This document shows, in pieces, positions 1 to 5,624 of a DNA stretch of 6,059 nucleotides. Numbering within the stretch: the stretch's first letter is position 1; every line of letters starts with the position of its first letter. This DNA comes from Chamaesiphon sp. (GTDB lineage Bacteria; Cyanobacteriota; Cyanobacteriia; Cyanobacteriales; Chamaesiphonaceae). The position numbers were made by a program, and so were the translations under genes. Where the stretch lies: positions 1 to 6,059 of the forward strand of contig JAGVCD010000352.1 in NCBI GenBank assembly GCA_020059425.1, in the 5' to 3' direction. The notes beneath the pieces are model-generated. The model was not told where the DNA came from, did not search any database, and saw only the letters and a program-made list of their open reading frames with translations.

Positions 1-14
1 ATACATGCATGTAT
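1..14. repeat. Perfect 14-bp palindrome
   Basis: ATACATGCATGTAT is identical to its reverse complement. It lies just beyond the 3' end of the thyX-like gene at the window edge. Function unknown; it could be a protein-binding site of a gene to the left. Confidence 0.5.
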
Positions 15-32
15 TAGTTTAATACTATTTTT
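11..32 (+). terminator. Possible weak terminator for a plus-strand gene to the left
   Basis: GTATTA-GTT-TAATAC (11-25) is a 6-bp hairpin followed on the plus strand by TATTTTT. It overlaps the thyX-like stop codon. The stem is AT-rich and short, and the gene it would serve is outside the window. Confidence 0.2.
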
Positions 33-1650
33 GCGACTGCAGCTTTTGATCAAGACGTTGTTCCGCGCTAAGCCTCTCCAGCACATAATCATCTAAATCT
101 ACGAAGCTCATTTTCGCAACCAAGGTGGGGTGTACAGCTAAAATTTGCTGATACATAGACTGGGCAACCTGCCGATAGGTAGGATGACCCTGCCGGGCAC
201 TACGCAATTCAATCAGGTGATAGGCTTCCCGCAGATTGAGCTTGATCCGCCAACGGGTGCGGTAAGCAAAGGGGACCAGGTATTGAGAGGCCACTGGTAA
301 ATCCTGAGCAATTATTTCGGTGGCCTGAGCACTTTGCTCCAATGCCTGACAGTAGGCTGTCGCCAAGCCGGATTCAGCTAGTTCTGGGGGCACAATGTAG
401 CCGTGGCGAACAGTGTAACGTTGCCGTTCTTGAGTCATGATCCGATGGCGATGTAGATCACGGTAAGCTCCCAGGTCAGCCAAAATATCGAAGGTATAAT
501 AGGTTTCCTCTAGGGCGCGGCCAGGACGATGGAAGCGTGACCCGCGATCGCCAATATAAGCACTAATAATTTCTAGTTTTTGAGCTACAGATAAAGTCTG
601 AACTTGCTCCTGAACTTGGGCATAATTCAGATCACTATGGGGATAGAGAATGGCGGCAATCACTTTACTCTCAGCCTCTGGGTCATACTCAATGAGTTCG
701 ACGGTCTGAGTATCTGTCAGAGCCACCTGCCCAATCAATTCTTGGGTGATCTGTTGTGTTTGGTGCAGGTTTTTAGATAAATACCCGGCATATTGTTGAC
801 CGCGATCACTATAGGCTCGTTTAACAAAAGAGGGAATGGTTTGCTGGAGTTCTTGATTCATGGCCACGCTCAACTCCCGCACTTCGGGATGGTCGGAGGC
901 TGATAACTTTACCAATAAGTATTCAAAGGCACGGCCATTGCCAAACAGACCCACATTAGTCAAAGTAGCCATGGGCAGTAAGCCGCGCAGCAAGTCGAAG
1001 GTTTTGGCACGAGTGGCCCCGAGGTAAGCCCGTTCGGAAGTATTTTCATCGCGCGGGGTGGCGGTTTGCACCCAGCGGAGTAAAGGTTCTACCAGGTTGC
1101 TGTAAGTGTCAAAAAGATGGTCGAGAGTGGTTTCGTAGAGAGCGGCATGAGGCGAAGCCATAATTTCTGGCTCGCGGTAATAGCGATACCGCCCATTGAT
1201 TTTTTTATTAAAAGGCAAATATCTAGTAGATTTTTCGAGGGGTGACAAACCTAACCTACTATCTTCTAGGGCTTTGGCAGCAATGTTACTAATGTTTTCA
1301 CAAGCCAAGTGGGCTCCACCCAGTTCAGCCACTGAATCATCACCGTAACCAATAAGCACCCGATCGTAAAAGGCTTCGGCTTTGGTGGTGGCCACTGATT
1401 GGTCGGCATATTCGATGGGGTGAGAGCCAATCAAGCTATCAAATCCTGATTCTGGGGCAGTAATAAATTCTGATAACAGAATTTGGCGTAGGCTCTTTTC
1501 GCTACGGCTGTAGCGCGAAAATAAAGCACCTTTGACCACTTCTGGCAGATTTCGTAGTCCAAAAACAGCTTTGTCTAAGTTAGTGATAAAGGGTTGTAGC
1601 AAGGACTGTTCAGAGTCGGTGAATGATTCTTCGGAAAAGTTATTGAGCAT
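25..1650 (-). CDS. thyX: Tandem-domain ThyX-like FAD-dependent thymidylate synthase
   Basis: ThyX enzymes methylate dUMP to dTMP with methylene-tetrahydrofolate and reduced FAD. This 541-residue product is over twice the usual ThyX length (about 220-250) and reads as two ThyX-like halves. Numbered from the ATG at 1650, the N-half has S-R-L-G-L-S-P-L-E-K-S-T-R-Y at 131-144, aligning with the second part of the ThyX motif (ExSxRY) but without RHR. The C-half has R-H-R at 401-403, then a shortened Q-E-R-Q-R-Y. Both halves keep the late N-x-R (GNGR about 237-240; LNLR about 471-474). Only the C-half keeps the following Leu-Arg (ELR, about 481-483). The start is uncertain: ATG 1650 has GGGA seven bases upstream and overlaps dut by 11 bases; an in-frame GTG at 1680 would add 10 residues but has poor ribosome-site spacing. 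It is probably cotranscribed with dut. Family membership is fairly sure; catalytic competence is inferred from context. Confidence 0.82.
   Translation of the reverse strand: MLNNFSEESFTDSEQSLLQPFITNLDKAVFGLRNLPEVVKGALFSRYSRSEKSLRQILLSEFITAPESGFDSLIGSHPIEYADQSVATTKAEAFYDRVLIGYGDDSVAELGGAHLACENISNIAAKALEDSRLGLSPLEKSTRYLPFNKKINGRYRYYREPEIMASPHAALYETTLDHLFDTYSNLVEPLLRWVQTATPRDENTSERAYLGATRAKTFDLLRGLLPMATLTNVGLFGNGRAFEYLLVKLSASDHPEVRELSVAMNQELQQTIPSFVKRAYSDRGQQYAGYLSKNLHQTQQITQELIGQVALTDTQTVELIEYDPEAESKVIAAILYPHSDLNYAQVQEQVQTLSVAQKLEIISAYIGDRGSRFHRPGRALEETYYTFDILADLGAYRDLHRHRIMTQERQRYTVRHGYIVPPELAESGLATAYCQALEQSAQATEIIAQDLPVASQYLVPFAYRTRWRIKLNLREAYHLIELRSARQGHPTYRQVAQSMYQQILAVHPTLVAKMSFVDLDDYVLERLSAEQRLDQKLQSQK
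544..551. repeat. HIP1 octamer
   Basis: GCGATCGC, the highly iterated palindrome of many cyanobacterial genomes, inside the thyX-like gene. Confidence 0.85.
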
Positions 1651-2098
1651 AAACTGTTCCCGTGGAGCCAAAACCGCCACTGCCTCGATCGGATTCGTCT
1701 AGTTCCGTGACTTCGGTAAATTCGCCAAAAACAACACTGGCCACTACCATTTGCGCAATTTTATCGCCGGGTTGGATCTCAAAAGGGGCAGAGCCGTGGT
1801 TAATTAAAATCACTTTAATTTCGCCCCGATAGCCAGCATCGATCGTACCGGGAGCATTGAGGACGGTGATACCTTTTTTGAAGGCGAGGCCACTGCGCGG
1901 TCGGATTTGCAGCTCAAAGCCGATCGGTATCTCGACAGATAAACCAGTGGGCACAGCTAACCATTGTTGAGGTGCAATGGTACAGGCGATCACCGCAGTG
2001 AGATCAGCGCCCGAGTCACCCGGATGTTCGTACCTGGGCAGCTGCGCGGTGGGTACTAATCGCTTAATTTTGACGGGCAAGTGGCTGAGGGAAGTCAT
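1640..2098 (-). CDS. dut: dUTPase (deoxyuridine 5'-triphosphate nucleotidohydrolase)
   Basis: Hydrolyses dUTP to dUMP and pyrophosphate, keeping uracil out of DNA and supplying dUMP for thymidylate synthesis. All five motifs of the trimeric dUTPase family are visible, numbering from the ATG at 2098: DSGADL (28-33), RPRSGLA (66-72), NAPGTIDAGYRGE (81-93, with the catalytic Asp and the substrate-selecting Tyr), GDKIAQ (111-116) and the glycine-rich C-terminal arm RGSGGFGSTG (138-147). The 152-residue length is normal for the family. An in-frame TTG at 2119 would add seven residues, but it lies at the predicted transcription start, so ATG 2098 is preferred although no Shine-Dalgarno sequence precedes it. 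The stop at 1640-1642 lies inside the start region of the ThyX-like gene, an 11-base overlap that implies one transcript and probable translational coupling. Function is secure from the motifs. Confidence 0.96.
   Translation of the reverse strand: MTSLSHLPVKIKRLVPTAQLPRYEHPGDSGADLTAVIACTIAPQQWLAVPTGLSVEIPIGFELQIRPRSGLAFKKGITVLNAPGTIDAGYRGEIKVILINHGSAPFEIQPGDKIAQMVVASVVFGEFTEVTELDESDRGSGGFGSTGTVYAQ
1658..1661 (-). promoter_or_regulatory. Weak ribosome binding site deciding the thyX-like start
   Basis: Read on the minus strand, GGGA lies seven bases before the ATG at 1650, inside the 3' end of dut. The alternative GTG at 1680 has GAGG only two bases before it, which is too close. This favours the ATG, but the evidence is modest. 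Confidence 0.4.
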
Positions 2099-2126
2099 TG
2101 GGTTTATCAAAATATCCAAGCTTCAT

Positions 2127-2154
2127 ATCATACCAGCGTTCAGCCTTGTGAGAA
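2127..2154 (-). promoter_or_regulatory. Candidate sigma-70-type promoter for dut-thyX
   Basis: On the minus strand TTCTCA (2149-2154, four of six matches to TTGACA) is followed after 16 bases by TATGAT (2127-2132, five of six matches to TATAAT). Transcription would start near 2120, leaving a leader of about 22 bases before the dut ATG at 2098. Elements this short also arise by chance; spacing and position are what make the call plausible. Confidence 0.4.
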
Positions 2155-2167
2155 GATAGAATCTATC
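2155..2167. promoter_or_regulatory. Inverted repeat in the dut/dCMP deaminase divergent spacer
   Basis: GATAGA-A-TCTATC is a perfect 6+1+6 inverted repeat directly upstream of the candidate -35 box of dut and 53 bases before the divergent dCMP deaminase start. Its size and position suit a dimeric regulator's operator, but no known regulator is recognised. Confidence 0.25.
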
Positions 2168-2220
2168 CCAGCCACCAGCCTTGAGTGCAGGGCAAGCGCA
2201 ACCATTAGAGCACTAAAATC

Positions 2221-2754
2221 GTGAACGAAATCCATGTCCGCCCTTCGTGGGATGAATATTTTATGATGATTGCCAAGTTGTCGGCAGTCCGATCGACTTG
2301 CTTGGCATTTCCGGTGGGCGCAGTAATTGTCAAGGATCGACAAATTTTGGCGACTGGTTACAATGGTTCACCGCCTGGTTCGCCCCACTGCACTGCACAG
2401 GGCTTTTGTTATGAAGGCTTGCAAAAATGCACTGATAATAATTTGCCTTCCAGGTCGATTCATGCCGAGGCCAATGCGATCGCCCAAGCAGCCAAACATG
2501 GCATCAGGACAGACGGAGCAGCCATCTACGTTACTTTAGAGCCGTGTCTAGCTTGCCTGAAACTAATTATTTCGGCAGGGATTAAGGAAATTTTCTACGA
2601 GACAGAATTTAATAGTGGCGATCGAGCAACTGTCCGGGATTTTTTCTTAGGAGATGGTTTGGTGAAGATGCGATCGATTCAGGTATCGACGGCAGCGGCA
2701 ATGCAAGCCACCGAATTTTTGATGAATCCCATCTCACTTCCTAAGTTGGTTTAG
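2221..2754 (+). CDS. Deoxycytidylate (dCMP) deaminase family protein
   Basis: Predicted zinc enzyme deaminating dCMP to dUMP, the substrate of thymidylate synthase. The 177 residues show the cytidine/deoxycytidylate deaminase core: HAEANA at 81-86 (zinc ligand His81, catalytic Glu83) and PCLAC at 108-112 (zinc ligands Cys109 and Cys112). The earlier GYNGSPPGSPHC (46-57) and the SWDEYFM start (9-15) are typical of dCMP deaminases rather than of cytidine or guanine deaminases. Extra cysteines (57, 63, 70) suit the second zinc site seen in this subfamily. The start is GTG at 2221: a TAG stop lies in frame at 2206-2208, and the next in-frame ATG (residue 15) would cut off the conserved SWDEYF. 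No clear Shine-Dalgarno sequence precedes it. It is divergent from dut-thyX, completing a dUMP-to-dTMP neighbourhood. Allosteric control by dCTP/dTTP is known in some family members but cannot be judged here. Confidence 0.9.
   Translation: MNEIHVRPSWDEYFMMIAKLSAVRSTCLAFPVGAVIVKDRQILATGYNGSPPGSPHCTAQGFCYEGLQKCTDNNLPSRSIHAEANAIAQAAKHGIRTDGAAIYVTLEPCLACLKLIISAGIKEIFYETEFNSGDRATVRDFFLGDGLVKMRSIQVSTAAAMQATEFLMNPISLPKLV
2476..2483. repeat. HIP1 octamer
   Basis: GCGATCGC, inside the dCMP deaminase gene, next to the catalytic HAE codons. Confidence 0.85.
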
Positions 2755-3079
2755 AGCCAACATTGCTTAGATTGAAAACGGTTTATGAAGATTACGAGGA
2801 GGTGATTGCTTAGGCATACCCCGTTAACTAGATGATTCCTTCGGTGGTACGCAGATTATTTCGTTTTTCGAGAATTTCGCGATGTAGTGAGAAGGTGCTT
2901 GAGAATTGATGGAATTATTTTTCTATTAACGTAGTTGAGATGAATTAAACATAAGATGCTTTGTAGAGCTTAACCTTTTCACAGTATAGCTTTAAGCCTG
3001 TTTTTATATTAAAGGCAATTGGACTGACCTACTTATGGGATGAGATTTCATATTCATCCTGGCAATGATGATTTTATGA

Positions 3080-3223
3080 TCAACGCATGAATTCGATGAT
3101 TTGATCGATCGGGTAAGCACTTGCATTTCCTAAATGGCCTAGTTTTAGAACAGTCATGCGGCAGTTACCATTCAAAAATTGAGCAAGATCTACTAAGGAC
3201 AATCGGTAGAGAGTCGGAGTAAC
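3080..3223 (-). pseudogene. Possible remnant of an unidentified gene
   Basis: A 47-codon minus-strand frame bounded by a TAG (3224-3226) and a TGA (3080-3082). Its translation looks more like a real protein than random sequence: it includes LVDLAQFLNGNCRMTVLKLG and, further on, YPIDQIIEFMR. There is no good start: the only in-frame ATG leaves 25 residues, and a TTG near 3199 leaves 39. I do not recognise the family. It may be the 3' end of a decayed gene or a chance open frame. Confidence 0.25.
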
Positions 3224-3269
3224 CTATCGATATAACCAGTTTCTTTGTGGCTATTAAATTTCCAAAATC

Positions 3270-3326
3270 TACCCTCTACTGTTTCTGCTCCCATTACCCT
3301 CCAATCATTCTCCTAATTCTCCAAAC
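3270..3326 (+). repeat. Pyrimidine-rich tract with imperfect TTCTCC-type repeats
   Basis: The last ~57 bases before the ATG at 3327 are strongly C/T-biased, with short imperfect repeats (CTCCCATTACCCTCC, ATTCTCCT, ATTCTCC). There is no purine-rich ribosome site here; the tract even contains CCTCC, the same sense as the anti-Shine-Dalgarno. It probably forms the untranslated leader of the downstream gene. Confidence 0.45.
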
Positions 3327-4322
3327 ATGCTGAAACAAATATATAAATCGACTAGAACGATTTCGATGACAATGCTTGTTGTGATCGGATTGCTGCCGAT
3401 TTTTTGTCTGAGAGTTATGGCTAACGATAATAACTCTGCTCAAAAACTAACAACAGTTTCAGCTTATCCCCCAACATCCGCCTTCAAAATTTCCCAAGCC
3501 GTTGATTCACCCCTCCAACAACGGCTAGAACAACAGCGCGAAGCTGAAAGAGTACTCAAGGATGGTGAACGCCTGCGGCAGAATATCAGAAACAATAATG
3601 GTTTTAGTGATCGCGAGCTAGAAAATCGGGTGGGTGATCAGATCAACAAGGTACGAGAATCTGGTACTGATCCGCAGAAAGTGCGGGAGGCTGATACCGA
3701 ACTAAATCGTCTACGCGAAAGAAATAATCGCGATCGTTATTACAATCCCTTCTATTCTCCTTATTACAGCAGTCCTACCCCACTTTTTGCACCGAGTTTT
3801 AGCGATCGTTACTCACCTGAGAATCAGAATGAGACAAGTGGTATAGATAATGGCATAGGCCAAAAAGCTAATTTCCAAATATTGGGATCTACGGGATTCA
3901 AAGATGGTCAAATATCCCCCGGTTTGGGAATTAGATACAACAATATTGGTCTAGAGATTGCCGGAATTTTCAATGAAGACAGTTTGCCGGGGTCACTGAA
4001 CAATTTTTCCCTGCCCAGCAATTTTCTGTTTAACGATTTGGGTGTCAAAAAAGTTAGTCCGCAGGTGGGTGGTGATTTCTTAGGGTTTGTTGATGTTAGC
4101 CCCACTGTGTCAATTTATGGCAGTCTGGGTCTTTATTTCCAAAATCTAGCCCAGATCGCCCAGTCTCAGGCCACTAACGAGCTGTACAAACAGACCGATG
4201 TTACCAACGTCGCTGGAGCGGTGGGCGCAGGGGTGAATTACAACCCTAGCGACAACGTTAGCTTAGGGTTGGGCTACCATTCTCTGCGCGGCGTGACGGC
4301 CCGGTTTGGAATCAAGTTTTAG
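3327..4322 (+). CDS. Secreted protein with helical region and C-terminal beta-barrel-like domain
   Basis: I do not recognise a named family. The 331-residue product starts with a Sec-type signal peptide: basic residues to Arg10, a hydrophobic core TMLVVIGLLPIFCL (15-28) and a likely cut after V-M-A at 32. Cys27 is not in a lipobox. Residues 60-137 are highly charged (many Glu, Arg, Gln) and probably helical or coiled-coil. A Tyr/Pro-rich linker follows (138-160). From about 180 to 331 there are alternating hydrophobic and Gly-rich segments (GLGIRY, VSIYGSLGLYF, AGAVGAGVNY, VSLGLGYHS), ending in GVTARFGIKF. A terminal Phe after such strands is the usual signal of outer-membrane beta-barrels, so an outer-membrane protein with a periplasmic helical N-region is inferred. 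The ATG at 3327 fits the signal peptide, though no Shine-Dalgarno sequence precedes it. The 3' end overlaps the convergent lipoylation gene by 11 bases. Confidence 0.72.
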   Translation: MLKQIYKSTRTISMTMLVVIGLLPIFCLRVMANDNNSAQKLTTVSAYPPTSAFKISQAVDSPLQQRLEQQREAERVLKDGERLRQNIRNNNGFSDRELENRVGDQINKVRESGTDPQKVREADTELNRLRERNNRDRYYNPFYSPYYSSPTPLFAPSFSDRYSPENQNETSGIDNGIGQKANFQILGSTGFKDGQISPGLGIRYNNIGLEIAGIFNEDSLPGSLNNFSLPSNFLFNDLGVKKVSPQVGGDFLGFVDVSPTVSIYGSLGLYFQNLAQIAQSQATNELYKQTDVTNVAGAVGAGVNYNPSDNVSLGLGYHSLRGVTARFGIKF

Positions 4323-5064
4323 GATGGTCTAAAATCAGTGACATTTCGTCTGTGGTTAAGGGCTCTAGCTGCCAATTAATGTCCCAGCAATCTGTTGCCG
4401 CTTGCGCTAGAGTACTAACGATCGCCTCCCGCTCATATTCTCTTAATGATGGGGGCATAATTGGTGCTTTGGCGCCAAACACCAGCTCAAACAACTCGGC
4501 ATCAGGCTGTAAGCGCATCGAGCCGTGCTGTAAAACCGCTCCATCTCTAATTAATTGAGCACTACCAATCAACTTGTAACCATTTGCTAAAACTAGATCC
4601 GCTCCGGTGGCTGTGGCAAAACAGTCTGGCTGGTCGCGATATTCCTTGCCCCGATCGCCATAGCTTAAATCTAGCCCCAGCCGTTGCCAACCGAGGATTA
4701 AAAACTCACAAAGCTGTTGGTAAATGGCCAGTCGCTTGCCCTGACCGCTGGTAATAATGCTGTAGGTTACATCGCCTTGATGCAAAACTGCCCTACCACC
4801 CGTAGGTCGCCGGACTAGATCGATCGACTCTCCCTGCCAACTTAAACTTTCCCAATCCACCGGATAACGGCGCTGATGATAACCTAAAGAAATAGCCACT
4901 GGTGACCAATCATAAAACCGCAGCGTCGGCGGCATCCGACCCGCCACGTATTCTTGCAGCAACCAGCTGTCGATTTTCATTTGCACATCACCGGGGGCAG
5001 ACAGATAGGGAATTAGTCTTCCTGTAGCCTGCGGTGTTATATTGTGACTGTTGATGTTTATCAT
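4312..5064 (-). CDS. Octanoyltransferase / lipoate-protein ligase family (LipM/LplA-like)
   Basis: Member of the biotin/lipoate protein ligase fold family, which puts octanoyl or lipoyl groups on E2 and GcvH lysines of 2-oxoacid dehydrogenase and glycine cleavage complexes. The 250 residues contain RRPTGGRAVLH (85-95), the ligand-binding signature, then GDVTYSI (97-103). PDCF carries Cys148, in the place of the acyl-accepting Cys of LipM-type octanoyltransferases, and NGYKLIGSAQ (161-170) has the conserved Lys164, followed by VLQHGSM. Cys148 favours LipM-like transfer over ATP-dependent ligation, but the two are hard to separate by eye. ATG 5064 is kept because RLIPYLSAPGDVQM (16-29) matches where family members normally begin, so the next Met (29) is too late. 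No ribosome site is visible. The start lies nine bases from the divergent 2TM gene's ATG; the stop overlaps the convergent secreted-protein gene. Confidence 0.85.
   Translation of the reverse strand: MININSHNITPQATGRLIPYLSAPGDVQMKIDSWLLQEYVAGRMPPTLRFYDWSPVAISLGYHQRRYPVDWESLSWQGESIDLVRRPTGGRAVLHQGDVTYSIITSGQGKRLAIYQQLCEFLILGWQRLGLDLSYGDRGKEYRDQPDCFATATGADLVLANGYKLIGSAQLIRDGAVLQHGSMRLQPDAELFELVFGAKAPIMPPSLREYEREAIVSTLAQAATDCWDINWQLEPLTTDEMSLILDHPKT
4317..4334. terminator. Weak hairpin at the convergent gene junction
   Basis: TTTTAG-GATGGT-CTAAAA forms a 6-bp stem that includes the TAG stop of the secreted-protein gene and lies inside the 3' end of the convergent lipoylation gene. The two genes overlap, so any terminator must sit in coding sequence. 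The stem is AT-rich and no separate T-run follows, so this is only a candidate bidirectional terminator. Confidence 0.2.
5035..5043 (+). promoter_or_regulatory. Candidate extended -10 promoter for the 2TM-DUF3181-prfB operon
   Basis: TG-T-TATATT matches an extended -10 element (TGn plus five of six of TATAAT). It lies within the 5' coding end of the divergent lipoylation gene and would start transcription near 5050, giving a leader of about 24 bases before the ATG at 5074. No convincing -35 box is present, which extended -10 promoters can tolerate. Confidence 0.35.
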
Positions 5065-5073
5065 AAATTAATC

Positions 5074-5325
5074 ATGCTTCGCAGTTGGCCGCGCCCACCC
5101 GATCGCCAAGATCTGGAATACCGTAAAGTAGATGATCGCATGAACTTTGCGGTACATGTGTTGAGTTTTTCCGCTGTCAATTCTACTCTGTGGTTCCTCA
5201 AGATTCTGCTCCAAGCGGATTGGGACTGGCCAATCAAGATAACTGGAGCCTGGGGAGCGATGATTTTGCTTCATGCCCTCTATGTTTTTGTAATTGCAGA
5301 TTATTCGGAGAAATCTAATGGCTAA
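5074..5325 (+). CDS. Small 2TM-domain membrane protein
   Basis: An 83-residue protein with two likely membrane helices separated by a short tryptophan-containing turn. Numbered from ATG 5074, helix 1 covers roughly 26-44 (ending near LWFLKILLQ) and helix 2 roughly 54-73 (ITGAWGAMILLHALYVFVIA), with DWDWP between. The pattern FAVHVLSFSAVNSTLWF, then W-P, G-x-W-G and L-x-H resembles the 2TM domain found in small bacterial membrane proteins. The cellular role is unknown; it should sit in the plasma or thylakoid membrane. The frame could open at GTG 5044, but that lies inside the divergent gene, and ATG 5074 gives the usual short polar N-terminus before helix 1. The stop overlaps the next gene's ATG by eight bases, so the two are probably translationally coupled in an operon with prfB. 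Confidence 0.72.
   Translation: MLRSWPRPPDRQDLEYRKVDDRMNFAVHVLSFSAVNSTLWFLKILLQADWDWPIKITGAWGAMILLHALYVFVIADYSEKSNG
5307..5310 (+). promoter_or_regulatory. Ribosome binding site fixing the DUF3181 start
   Basis: GGAG lies seven bases before the ATG at 5318, the best-placed Shine-Dalgarno sequence in the window. It selects this ATG over the in-frame TTG at 5294, which would add eight residues inside the 2TM gene. Confidence 0.7.
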
Positions 5326-5620
5326 TAGTAGCGAACAAATCGAAGAGCTAGCCAGTGAAATTGGTGACAAAATTTATATTGATGTGGCTAAATGGCATCT
5401 TTATTTGAAAGAAGCCAAACTGCACACTGTTGTAGCCGAAAAAGCTTATCCAGTTGTATCAGCAGGTAATATCACTGGCGACAAAATAAACGAAATCTTG
5501 GCGCAGGTGATTGTACCCCTCGGTGGTGGTCGTAAGGAACTACCTTTAGCGGAGTTGCTGCCAGTCGCCTGTCAGGCTAGCTTGCTAGATATTTTGCAGG
5601 AATTTGCGCGGAACTTGTAA
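5318..5620 (+). CDS. DUF3181 family protein
   Basis: A 100-residue soluble protein that I recognise as DUF3181, a short family of unknown function known to me essentially from cyanobacteria. Recognisable blocks are IEELASEIGDKIYIDVAKWH near the N-terminus (8-27), LYLKEAKLHTVVAE (28-41), VPLGGGRKELPLAELLP (66-82) and the closing SLLDILQEF (88-96). There is no signal peptide, membrane segment or obvious catalytic motif. The ATG at 5318 overlaps the 2TM gene's stop by eight bases, and the stop is four bases before prfB, so it is the middle gene of a compact operon. Linkage to a translation termination factor might hint at a translation-related or housekeeping role, but that is speculation. Confidence 0.88.
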   Translation: MANSSEQIEELASEIGDKIYIDVAKWHLYLKEAKLHTVVAEKAYPVVSAGNITGDKINEILAQVIVPLGGGRKELPLAELLPVACQASLLDILQEFARNL

Positions 5621-5624
5621 GGAC

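Larger units (their letters stand above)
2755..3326. other. Long intergenic region without an intact gene
   Basis: About 570 bases with stop codons in all frames and lower GC than the neighbouring genes. I see no tRNA, rRNA, CRISPR array or insertion-sequence ends. The contents worth naming are a short protein-like minus-strand frame (3080-3223) and a pyrimidine-rich tract leading to the next gene. No strong terminator follows the dCMP deaminase gene. A non-coding RNA cannot be excluded. Confidence 0.6.

Noticed and set aside
1977..2159. Plus-strand open frame of 60 codons opposite dut
   Set aside because: It is antisense to a dUTPase with all five motifs intact, and its translation has no recognisable domain.
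2140..2343. Minus-strand open frame opposite the dCMP deaminase start
   Set aside because: It covers the promoter spacer and the strand opposite a well-supported gene; no family resemblance.
2821..2915. Short open frame in the gap starting ATG ATT CCT (about 25 residues)
   Set aside because: Too short, no ribosome site and unremarkable composition; nothing separates it from chance.
2968..3005. Inverted repeat GCTTAA/TTAAGC followed by TTTTT, considered as a terminator
   Set aside because: Six-bp AT-rich stem with an 18-base loop, more than 200 bases from the deaminase stop; too weak.
3327..3425. Lipoprotein signal at Cys27 of the secreted protein
   Set aside because: The residues before the Cys (P-I-F) do not fit a lipobox, and a standard V-M-A cleavage site follows.
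3908..4105. Minus-strand open frame inside the secreted-protein gene
   Set aside because: Ser/Pro/Lys-rich reverse reading of beta-strand codons; no start signal.
5068..5370. Minus-strand open frame opposite the 2TM gene
   Set aside because: The plus-strand frame has clear 2TM features and tight operon spacing; the reverse reading has no recognisable domain.
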